DNA of 64,000 nt from Gordonia sp. KTR9. Its GTDB lineage: Bacteria; Actinomycetota; Actinomycetes; Mycobacteriales; Mycobacteriaceae. Location of the stretch: NCBI RefSeq assembly GCF_000143885.2, contig NC_018581.1, forward strand, positions 4,402,001 through 4,466,000, given 5' to 3'. The notes below the pieces were generated by a model, which made no database searches, was not told where the DNA came from, and saw only the letters and a program-made list of their open reading frames with translations. Positions 1 through 12,000 of this stretch are shown here, piece by piece; the first letter of the stretch is position 1; each line of letters starts with the position of its first letter. The translations under genes were made by a program, and so were the position numbers.

Positions 1-3000
1 GTCGAACCGGATGTGAAGACGACCCACGCGGTGTTCGCGGGTCGGACCGGGCACACCCGATCGGACTGTTCGATCGGCGAGGACGACTGTTCGTCGACCG
101 CTGTGGTGGTCGCGGGATCGTCGAGGACCACCCAGTCGACCGCGCCGGACAACGCCGGCCGCGATTGGCCTGTCGTGATCCCCAGTGACGCAGCGGAATC
201 GGACACCATCTGCTCGATGCGTGCAGCCGGGTAGTGCGGATCGACCGGAACATAGGGGGCACCCGACTTCACGACAGCCCACCAGGCCACCAGTGAGTCG
301 ACCGACCGCTCGACGGCCACCACCACCGGCCGCTCCGGTGCAGCTCCGCTCCGGATCAGCTGCCGAGCAAGACGATTCGATCGGCGATCGAGGTCACCGT
401 AGGACAGCTCGACGTCGCCGGCGATCACCGCCGCACCGTCGGGATCGATCTCGACGGCGTTCGCGAAGACCTCCGGCAGCAGCCTGGGCTCGGTCACCGC
501 ACCCGATCCGACGACCGACAGCAGTTCGGCGCGCTCGGTGCCACCGAGCCAGTCGATGTCGCCGACGGGGGTCGACGCGTCGGTGACGATCGCATCGAGA
601 ACGAGCTGCAGGCGGCGGACGAAGACCGCCACGGTCGCCGGGTCGAAGAGATCGCGGGCGAACATCATCGTTCCGGAGATCCCCTGCGCCGCTCCGGTGT
701 CCGTGTACGACTCGGCGAGCACCAGCTGGAGGTCGAACTGGCAGATGCCGGTGTCCGCCTGCGCACGGGACACGCGCAGGTCCGGTAGTTCGAGGTCGAC
801 GCCGGACAGGTTCTGGAACGCGAGGGCGACCTGGAACAGCGGATGGTGGGCGGTGGACCGTTGGGGATTGAGTTCGGAGACGATCCGCTCGAACGGTACG
901 TCGGAGTGCTCGAAGGCGTCCAGGTCGACATCGCGGACGCGGTCGAGCAATCCGGCGAACGACTCCGCGGCATCGAGATCGGTACGGAGCGCGAGGGTGT
1001 TCACGAACATGCCGACAATCGGTTCCAGGCCCGGTTCGCCGCGCCCGGCAACGGGTGTGCCGATCACGACGTCGTCCCCGCCGCTCAGCCGGCCGAGGAC
1101 CGTCGCGAGCGCGGCATGCAGGACCATGAACAGCGACGCGCCGTGAGCGCGCGCCAGAGCGAGGAGCTGACCGTGCAGGCGGGCGTCGATCGCGACCGGC
1201 ACCTGCCCACCGGCGAGTGTCGCCACCGGCGGACGCGGCCGGTCGGTGGGCAGATCGAGCACGTCGGGGGCGTCGGCCATGGCCGACCGCCAGAAGTCGA
1301 GCTGGCTGCGCATCAGCGAGTCCGGATCGTCGTTGCGGCCGAGAACCTCTCGCTGCCACAGGGCGTAGTCGGCGTATTGGATCGCCAGTGGCTCCCAGGA
1401 CGGTTCGCCTCCGGCGAGTCGGGCGGTGTAGGCGGTCATCACATCTCGCGCCAGCGGCGCCATGGACTGCCCGTCCCCGGCGATGTGATGGACCACGAGC
1501 ACCAGCAGGAAACGTCCGTCGGCCCGCGACCCCGGGACCGCTCCGGCTCCGTCCGGATCGACCGCGACCACTGCCACCCGCATCGGCACCGACGCGGTCA
1601 CGTCGAAGCCGCGACGGACGAATCCGACGACGACGTCCTCGACCTCGGCGACAGACGCCCGGACCGACTCCAGGACCACCGGGGCCTCGTCGAGGATGAG
1701 TTGGCATGGCTCGCCGTCGGTCTCGGGATAGATCGTCCGCAGTACCTCGTGCCGCCCCACCACGTCCCCCAGTGCCTGCTCGAGTGCCGAGAGGTCCACG
1801 TGTCCCGTCAGCTCGAGGACCACCGGGATGTTGTAGGCCGGCGACTCGGGCTCCATCCGGTTGAGGAACCACATCCGCTGCTGCGCCAGCGACAACGGGA
1901 TGCGCTCCGGGCGAACGGCAGCCGTCAAGGGGGTACGCCGGGCGCCGACCGACGATGCGGCGAGCTCCGCCAGGGCCGCGACGCCGGGCGCCTCGAAGAC
2001 CGATCGCAGCGGGATCCGGACCCCGAGCTCCGCACCCAGCCGCGCGGTCACCACGGATGCGCTCAGCGAGTCGCCGCCCAGGGTGAAGAAGTCGTCGTCG
2101 GCGCCTACTCGCCGAATCCCGAGGACCTCCCCGAACACGGTGGCGACCGTGGCCTCGACGCGGTTGGACGGCGCGCGGAATTCCCGTGCGGCGAAGACCG
2201 GTTCGGGGAGTCGACGCCGATCCAGCTTGCCGGTCGGGGTGAGTGGGATCTCGTCCAGTACGACGACCGCGGCCGGAACCATGTAGGCGGGCAGCGTCTG
2301 CTCGAGCGACCTGCGTAGCTCGGCACCGGACAGCGACACCCCCGGGGCGGCGGTCACGTACGACACCAGACACTGCGGCGTTCCGCTCCCCCCGTGTGGG
2401 ACGGTCACGGCGTACGCGACGCCGTCGCGAGACCCGAGGCGTGCGTCTATCTCGGCGACCTCGACCCGAGTGCCACGCACCTTCACCTGGAAGTCGTTGC
2501 GTCCCAGATACTCCAGTTCACCGGCACGGGAGATCCGGACGAGATCACCCGTCCGGTACATCCGGGTACCGGGCCCATCGGCCGGGCAGGGCACGAATCG
2601 CGCGGCGGTCGTCGCGGCGCGGCCGACGTAACTGTCGGCCAGTCCGGGTCCCACGAGGTACAACTCGCCGACGACGCCCTGCGGGACCGGGCGCAGCCAC
2701 GAGTCGAGCACCAACGTGCCGACGGGCCCCACCGCGGTTCCGATCGTGATCGGTTCGCCCACGCGCAACGGCGTGCTCGCGGTGGCCCAGATGGTGGCTT
2801 CGGTCGGTCCGTAGAGGTTGACCATGCGGCGTCCACCAGCCCAGCGGGCGACCAGCTCGAGACCGACCGGTTCACCCGCGGTCGCCAGCACGCGCAGGGC
2901 GTCGAGACCGTCGGCCGGCACCGTGGCCAGAGCCGACGGTGTCAGCACCGCGTGTGAGATCTTTTCTCGCCGTATCAGGTTCGCGAGGTCGGGGCCACCG

Positions 3001-6000
3001 TAGACCTCCGGCGGCGACACGACCAGCCGTCCCCCGGAACCGTGCGCCATCAACAGCTCGAACACGAAGGCGTCGAAGCTCGGCGAGGCCACCTGGAGCA
3101 CCGTCGACGAGGGATCGACGCCGAGGACCGCACGCTGGGCCTCGACGACATGCGCGAGTCCACGGTGGGAGACGACCACACCCTTCGGTGTGCCCGTGGA
3201 CCCCGAGGTGTAGATCACGTAGGCGTTGTCCCCGATCCGGATCGGGCCGCCTCGTTCGGCATCGGTGACCGGGCCGGAGGGTTGACCCTTCGAGACGCTC
3301 GCAAGCTCGCTCCTCAGGGAGCGGGGGTCCGAGACGCTCGCAAGCTCGCTCCTCAGGGAGCGGGGGTCCGCCCGCGGATCGTCGAGGACGATCCAGTCGA
3401 CGCTGTCGGGCAGTCCCGCCCGGCACGCGCCGACCGTGATCCCCGAGCCGGCACGGGAATCGGCGAGCACGAACTCGAGGCGTTCGGCGGGCAGGTTCGG
3501 GTCCAGCGGCAGGAACGGCACCCCTGCCTTCGCCGCGGCCCAGATCGCGATGACCGCCTCGACCGACCGCGGCAGGGCGCACGCCACCACGCGCCCCTCC
3601 GCACGGCGCAGGATCTGCCGGGCCACCCGGTCGGACTCGTCGGTCAGCTGCCGGTACGACATCGACCGCTCACCGCACGTCACCGCGCTCGCATCCGGGT
3701 CGTGCGCGGCCGCGGCGGTGAGAATGTCGAGAAGGGTCGCCGGTTGCGGCATCTCGTCGATCCGACCGGCGCCGTCCTCGTGCCCGGCCGGGCTGAGGTC
3801 GCCGAGCCGTGAGCCCGGCTCGTCGGCGATTCGGGCCAGGCATTCGACGAAGTGGTCCACGATCTCACGCGCACGGCTCTCGTCGAACTCGTCCCGGTGG
3901 AACCGCACCGTGATCCCGAGTCCCGGTTCGCCCTCGCCACCGTCGACCTTCGGCGCCACGACGACGCTCAGCGGGTAGGGCGTGGCGTCGAGTCCGGTGA
4001 TGCCGTCGACGTGCAATCCGGCCGAGGCGACCAGCTGTTGCAGCACGTCCTCGCGCAGCGGGAACGACTGGAAGGCCAGCGCGGTGTCGAACAGGTCCGG
4101 CCTGCCCACCGCGCGGTGGATGGCCGGGAGTCCGACGTAGTGGTGGTCGAGGACCAGCGCATTCGTGTCCTGCACGTGTACCAGCAACTCACGCAACGAC
4201 ATCGATGGTTCGAGACGGACGCGGATCGGCACCGTGTTGAGGAACATCCCCAGCGCCCGATCGACGCCGGGCAGCTCCGGTGGTCGTCCGGCCACCGCGG
4301 AGCCCAGGACCACATCAGTGTCACCGGTGAGGGTTCGCAGGACGAGCGCCCATGCCGCCGACAACGCGGTGCCGACCGTCACGGCGGACTCCGCGGCCGC
4401 CGACCGCAGGCGCGCATACTCCTGCCCGGGGAGTTCGGCCGTGATCTCGCCGGCGGCGACCCCGGTGGTCGCGGCACCGCGACGGGTCACCCGGGTGGGG
4501 CCGTCGACGTCGGCGTAGGCCCGCGCCCACGCGGCCGCCGAGGCGTCGTGATCCTGATCGGCGAGCCACGAGAGGTAGTCCCGGTACGACGCCGCCGGTC
4601 CGGCCGCGCCGATCTGCGCGGGATCGCCGTAGTACTGCAGGAGTTCGCCGAGCAGCAGAGGCATCGACCAGCCGTCGAGGATCACGTGGTGATTGGTGAC
4701 GTGGAGTGCGAAGCGATCGCGGTCGAGCTGCACGAGGGTGAAACGGATCAGCGACGGCTCGGCGAGGTCGAAACCCGCGGCGGCGTCGTCGGCCGCGATC
4801 CGGCGGGCCGCTGCCCGGTCCCCGCCGGCGAGGTCGACGGCCCGGAAACGCACCTCGACGCCGCTGACGACGATCTGCCGGGGACCCCGCGACGTCGGGA
4901 CGAACGCCGTCCGCAAGATGTCGTGCCGGTCCACGAGAGCCTGCGCCGCGCGGTGCAACAGGTCCGCGTCGACCGGACCGGACAGGGCGATGGTCGACTG
5001 CACGGTGTAGTCGTCCACGACGTCGGGATCGAGCGTCGAATGGAAGTGGATACCCGACTGTGTCGGCGACAGCGGCCACACATCCGCGAGCCGCGGGAAC
5101 CGACGCCGGAGACCGTCGAGGTCGATGTCCGGCAACTCCTCCAGGTGCGCGGCCGACTCGGCGGCCGGGGCTTCCGCGCTTCCGCTCGAGCGCCGGACAC
5201 CGTCGGTCCCGGTCGCGACGGCGGCGAGTGCGGCCACGGTCTTCGCCTCGAAGACCGCGCGCGGGGTGATGGACAGGCCGGCGGCTTTCGCCGACGCGAC
5301 CAGCTGCATCGAGACGATGCTGTCACCGCCGAGCGTGAAGAAGTTGTCGTCGGCGGTGACGTCGTCGAGCTGCAGCACCTCGGCGAACAGGGCGGCGATG
5401 ATCCGCTCGGCGGCCGTCTCCGGCGGCCGTCCGCCGCTGCTCTCGGCCCGGAAGTCGCACTGCCGCAGAGCTTTCGTGTCGACCTTGCCGGATCGGGTGA
5501 CGGGCATCGACTCCAGTTCGACGATCGCCGCGGGAACCATGTAGTGCGGCAATGTGTTCGCGAGTTCGTCGTGCAGTGCGTGCACGTCCATCGTCTCGTC
5601 GGGCGTGCCCACGACGTAGGACACGATCACCGGTCGACCCCCCGGTCCGCGCTGGAGCACCGTGGCCGACTGGGCGACACCGGCGTTGCGCGCGAGGTGG
5701 GCATCGATGTCCCCGGTCTCGATCCGCAGGCCGTGGATCTTCACCTGATGGTCGTTGCGCCCCAGGTACTCCAGTCGGAGAGCGCCCTCCGCGCGTACCC
5801 ACCGCACCGCATCGCCGGTGCGGTACAGGCGTTCGCCGGAACCGCGGACGGGGTCCGCCACGAATCGTGTGGCGCTGACGCCCGGGCGGTCGAAGTAGCC
5901 GCGGGCGAGGCCGGGGCCGCCGAGATAGAGTTCGCCGACCACCCCGACGGGCACCGGGCGCAACCAGGTGTCGAGCACGAACGCCGACACACCCCGGATC

Positions 6001-9000
6001 GGCTCTCCGATCGTGACCGGCTCACCGGGCCGGAGATCGTTGGCCCCGGTCGCCCAGATCGTGGTCTCGGTGGGTCCGTAGTGGTTCATCAGACGACGCC
6101 CCGGCGACCACCGGTTCACGATGTCCGCGCCCGTCGCCTCGCCGACCACCGCGATGATCCGCAGTGCCGGCAGGCGGGACGGGTCCATCGTGTTCAGCAC
6201 GGTCGGCGTGATGATCGCGTGCGACACCCGCTCGGTCCGCAACAGGTCCTCGAGCTCGGAGCCGCCGTAGACCTCCGGCGGCGCGACGACCAGGCACGCG
6301 CCGGCGCTGTGCGCGACCAGCACTTCGGAGACACAGGCGTCGAAACCTGGCGACGCGACCTGCAGGATCGTCGAATCCGGCTGCACGGCGAACGATTCCG
6401 CGTATTCGACGACCCGGTCGGCGAGACCGCGGTGGGTGATGTGGACGGCCTTGGGCCGGCCGGTGGAACCGGACGTGAAGATGAGGTAGGCCGCATTGTC
6501 GGGCCGGAGCGGGCGCGAGCGGTCCGGCCGGTCCGAGAACGCGACGCCCTCCCCCAGCGGAAGCGTGCCGGGGCCGACCAGGGTCAGCCACTCGACGGTG
6601 TCCGGGAGGTTCGGGACGACGGCGTCGACGGTCACCCCGATGGTGGATCTCGCGTCGGTGAGCAGCTCGGCGATGCGGTACGCCGGGTTTCCCGGGTCGA
6701 CGGCGACGAAGGCAGCTCCGGTCCGCGCGACCGCCCAGATCGCCACGATGAGGGCGGCCGATCGCGGGACCGCCAGCGCCACTGCGGTTTCCGGACCGAC
6801 GCCACGAGCGGCGAGTTCACCCGCGAGCCGATCGCCGCGGCGTTCCAGTTCGCGGTAGGTCATGGTGGCGCCGTCGGCCCCTACCGCAGGCGCCTCGGGG
6901 TACAGCCGGGCGGTCTCCGCGAGGATGTCCCGGAGCACGCGGGCCGACACCGCGGGCGGGCCCTCGATCGGGCACAGTGCGCTGCGTTCGGTGTCCCAGC
7001 ACGAGGCCAGCGCGGCGACCTTGCGGCCCGGTTCGGCGGCGATCTGCCGCAGCAGCAGCACGAACCGCTCGAGCAGCACGTCGGCGGACTCCCGGTCGAG
7101 GCGGTCGACGGCGTATTTCAGCACCAGTTCATAGGTGCCGGACCGATCGGTGGCCGAATGGTCGGCTCGGCCGGGCCGGGGCGGTGTGACCTGGAGGCTG
7201 ACCGGATACGGGGTCGCGTCGTGCGCGGTCAGGCCGTTCCAGCGCAGCCCCGCGTCGGCGAGCATGCGGTTGATCTCGTCGGGATCGACGGGGTAGGACT
7301 CCAGCACGGTCGCGGTGTCGAACATGTCGGCCACCCCGGTCACCCGCTGCAGCTCGGCCAGACCGATATCGCGGTGGTCGAGCATCGCCGCCTGCTCGGA
7401 CTGCGCCCGCGTGAGCAGGTCGACCACGCGCTCGTCCGGGTCGAGCCGGATTCGTACCGGGAGGGTGTTGATGAACAGTCCGATCATCTGCTCGATGCCC
7501 GGGATGGAGGCGGGACGATCGGACACCGTGTTGCCGAACACGACGTCGGACCGTCCGGTCATGATCGAGAGCAGCAACGCCCAGGCCACCTGGATCGAGG
7601 TGTTGGCGGTGACGCCGTGGGCACGTCCGAGTCCCGCGATCGCCTCCGTCGTCGCGATGTCGAGTTCGAGGCCGGTCTCGCCGACCTCGCCGGTGGCGCC
7701 GCGTTCCGGGACACCGGTGAGCCGCGTCGGGCTCTCGATCCCGGCGAGGGTCTCCTGCCACGCGCGCGTCGTCGCGTCGTGGTCGCGGGTGTGCAGCCAC
7801 TGCAGGTAGTCCCGGAACGTCCGGGGCGCCGGGAGACCGGTGTCTCCCTTCTCGTCGCCGTCGGTGAGGTACAGGCCCAACAGCTCGGAGATGAGCACGG
7901 GCATCGACCACCCGTCGAGCACGATGTGATGGTTGGTGATCGACAGCAGGTACTCGTCGGCGTCCGCGGTATCGCCGCTGCCCGTCCGGACCAGCCGGAA
8001 ACGCAGCAGTGGCGGACGGGCCAGGTCGAACGGAGCGGCCGACTCGGCGATGAGTCCGCGCAGTGCGCGGTCCCGGTCGCCGGTGTCGGCGATGCCGGTG
8101 AGGTCGGAGTCCGACCAGTCGACGGACACGTCGTCGAGGAGGATCTGGCGCGGCCCGGCGCCCGTCTCGACGAACGCGACGCGGAGACTGTCGTGCCGGT
8201 CGATCAGCGCCTGCGCCGCACGCCGCATCCGTTCTGGTCGCAGGTGCCCGCCCAGCCGCAGTTCGGCCTGCACCGTGTAGCCGTCGGCGGCGTCGTCGTA
8301 GGTGGCGTGGAACAGCAGTCCGGACTGCAGCGCGGTCAGCGGCCACACGTCGACGATCGAGGGGTGGGCCCGGGTCCATCCGTCGACTTCCGCCTGGGTG
8401 GCCGAGACCAGCGGGAAGTCCGACGGCGTGTGCCCGCCGGCCGTACCGGAGCGCACGTGCTGGGCGAGGCCCTTCAGCGCTTGCACCCACAGGCCCGCGA
8501 GCTCCTCGACGTCGACCCGGTCGAGCACCAGGGATGCGTAGTCCCACCCGGCATCGAGTTCGAGGCCGGCCGGACCCTGTTCGGCGATCGCATTGATGTC
8601 GATGACGGCGGGCAGGGCCATCCAGGGGTCACCGGTCCCGGCCAGCGCGTCGAAGCCGCGTGCCGGCATCCAGGGACCGGTGTGGTCGCCGGTCCCCATC
8701 CGGCCCAGGTAATTGAGGCTGATCTGGGGTTCGGGCCGGCTGCCGAGCCGGTCGCGACCGATCGGATCGAGGTATCGGACCATGCCGTAGCCGACGCCGT
8801 GATCGGGTGCCGCGCGCAGCTGTTCCTTGACCTGTTTGATCGCCCGCCCCGCGGCCTCGCCACCGGTCAGGGCGTCCTCGACGTCGACGCCGTGCAGCTC
8901 GAGCCGGACGGGAAAGCGTGAGGTGAACCAGCCGACCGTCGAGGTGAGGTCCGCACCGGGTACCGCGGCCTCTTCACGGCCGTGACCTTCGAGTGCGATC

Positions 9001-12000
9001 AGTTCACTGCCGTCGTCCTGCCCGCACCGGCGTCGCCACTGCGCGAGCGCCAGGGCCAGAGCCGCGAGCAGGGCATCGTTGGCACTCCCGTGGAAGCGCG
9101 CCGGGATGGTGGTGAGCACCGCCTCGGTCACGTCCGCCGGAATCCGCATCCGCAGACGGCCGGCGGTGGCGACGATGTCGCGATCCGGGTCGAGCGCGCG
9201 ACGACCGAGCAACCGGTCGTCCGGCGCCATGACCTCTGTCCACCGATCGAGTTCGGCCGTGGTGCGCGCGGGGGCCTGCTCCACCAGGCCGTGGACCCAG
9301 CGCCGCACCGACGTGGTCGGCGGACCGAAACGCGGCGCTCTACCCTCTCGGACGTGGTGCGAGGCCATCGCCAGGTCGGCGAGGATGATCCGCCAGGAGA
9401 CCCCGTCGACGGCCAGATGGTGGATGACGAGCCACATCAGGTCGGGGACGGTGCGGTCCCGATCCTGCATCCAGACGAACCTCACCAGCTCACCGGCCCG
9501 CGGGTCCAGCCGGTCGGCGGCGGCCTGGAGGTGCCGGTCGACCTCGTCGGCGTCGCGTCGTTCCAGCCACACGTGCTCCAGCGCCTCGCCGGCGTCGATC
9601 GCGCCGGGCGGGCGGACCACCACGTGCGGCTGGTCGGCGAGATCGTCGACCAGCGCGGCCCGGAGAATGTCGTGCCGATCCAGGACGGCGCTGAGCGTGC
9701 GCACCAGTTCGTCGCGTTCGACGGCGGGCGGGAGTTCGACGAGCGCCGCCTGGCCGAACCGGTCGATGGGACCGCGTTCGAGCATCGCGTGCATGATCGG
9801 CGACAGCGGTAGGGACCCGATGGCACCGCCGGGCAGCTCGCCCAGTCCGGTGTCGTCGGCGACGTCGGACGCCATCGCGGCGAGGGCGGCGACGGTCTTG
9901 TGCTCGAACACGTCCTGGGTGGTGAACGACAGTCCGTTCGTCTTCGCCCGCGCCACGAGCTGGATCGACAGGATGCTGTCCCCGCCGAGGACGAAGAAGC
10001 TGTCGTCGGCACCCACCTCCGCCACTCCCAGGACTTCGGAGAAGAGCTGCGCCAGTTGGTATTCCCGGGGAGTGGACGGCGGCCGGCCAGACCGCGCGGA
10101 GGCGAACACGGGTGCGGGCAGGGCTCGCCGGTCGACCTTGCCGAACGAGTTCAGCGGAAGGGCGTCGAGAGTCGTGATGACGGCCGGGACCAGGTGCGGC
10201 GGCAGACATTCGCGCGCGAAACGCTCCAGCTCCGCCGGCTCGGCCCGCTCACCCGCGGCCGGCACCACGTACGAGGCCAGGACGGTCGTGCCGGCGTGGT
10301 TGCGTGCGGGCACGGTGACGGACTGGTCCACCGCGGCGTGGCCGGTGAGGGCGGCATCGATCTCGCCGGGCTCGATCCGGTAGCCGCGGATCTTCAGCTG
10401 GAAGTCGGTGCGGCCCAACAACTCCAGTCTCGGAGATGCCGACGGTCCCACCCAGCGGGCGAGATCGCCGGTCCGGTACATACGAGCGCCGGGCGCGCCG
10501 TGCGGATGGGCCACGAATCGAGCCGCGGTCTGACCGGACAGGTGCGCGTAGCCGCGCGCCAGCCCGGGGCCGGCGAGGTACAGCTCGCCCGCGGTCCCCA
10601 TCGGCACCGGCTCCAGCGCGTGGTCGAGGACCATCACCGAGGTCCCACGGATGGGGCCGCCCACGGTGACGTTCCCGGTGGGCTCGACAACCGAACTCGA
10701 GGCCGTGATCGTCGACTCGGTCGGTCCGTACTCGTTGATCATCGTCGCCGACCGCGTCCAGCGTTCGACGACGTGCGGCGCGCACCTGTCGCCGCCGACG
10801 ACGACCGTCTGCAGCCGGGTCAGCGGCTCCGGTTCGACGGTCGCCAGCATCGCGGGCGTCAGGGTCAGGTGGGTCACGCGCTCGTCGGCCAGCAACCGGG
10901 TGAGTCGGTCGCCGCCGATGATCTCCGGAGGCACGATCACCAGCGCGGCTCCGGTCGCGAAGCAGGTCAGGAGCTGTTCCATCGATGCGTCGAAGCTCGG
11001 CGACAGCGCATAGGACACCCGCGACGCGGGCCCGAGCCCGTACGCCTCGGTCCGGTCGGCGATGAGACTCGCCAGGCCGGAGTGGGTGACCTGCACACCC
11101 TTCGGCACACCGGTCGAGCCGGATGTGTAGGTCAGGTACGCGACGTTCTCGAGCCGCGCACGCACCGCGCCGTCGGTGCCGGCACCTGCGCCCAGGTCGT
11201 CGGCGCCGTCGCCCTGCGCGAGGTCACCGACGTCGATCCGGATTGCTGCCGGCGGGACGCGATCGGCGAACTCGTCGACGGTGATCGCGGCCCGGGCGCC
11301 GCTGTCGGCGAAGATGTGCTCGATCCGCTTGCGCGGGTACTCGGGATCCACCTGAACGATCGCGGCCCCGGTCTTCGCCACCGCCCAGACGGCCACGACG
11401 GTGTCCAGGGATCGCCGCAGCAGGACGGCGACCGACTCCTCCGGCGCACAGCCGGCGGCCAGCAGGCGATGCGCGAGTCGCGACGAGGCGGCATCCAGTT
11501 CGCGATAGGTCATCGATCGCCCCGGAGCGCAGACCGCGATCGAATCACCATGGCGCGCAACGGTGTCGGCGAGTATCTCGGCCAGCAGCCGTGGCCGGGC
11601 GGCCTGGGCGCCCCGGACGGGGAGCAACGTCGCGCGCTCCTGCTCGTCGAGCACCGGGAGTCGTCCCACGTGGTCGTCGGGCGCCCCGCCGAGGAACTCG
11701 TGCAGGAACATCAGGAACCGACGGTGGTGCGCGGTGAGCTCGTCGGGGGTGTAGATGTTCGGATTGCCCTGCAGGTCGATGTGCGTGCTGCTCTTACCCG
11801 CTCCCGGGTAGATGTTGACGAACAGATCGGACGTCGGACCGGAGGTCAGCACATGCAACCGCCCGGTGACCTCGCCCAGGACGACCTCGCTGTCGACCAT
11901 CATGAGGTTCACCGCGGGCCCGAACGCCGCCGACTCGTCGCGCGCCATCCCCATGTCGGCGAAGATGTCCTCCTGGCGGTACCGCTGGCGGCGCAGGGCG

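Noticed and set aside
3852..8921. A 1689-codon open frame on the plus strand
   Set aside because: It is antisense to the NRPS, has no recognisable domains and an Arg/Asp/Gly-rich composition. The minus strand shows complete C, A, T and E motifs throughout.
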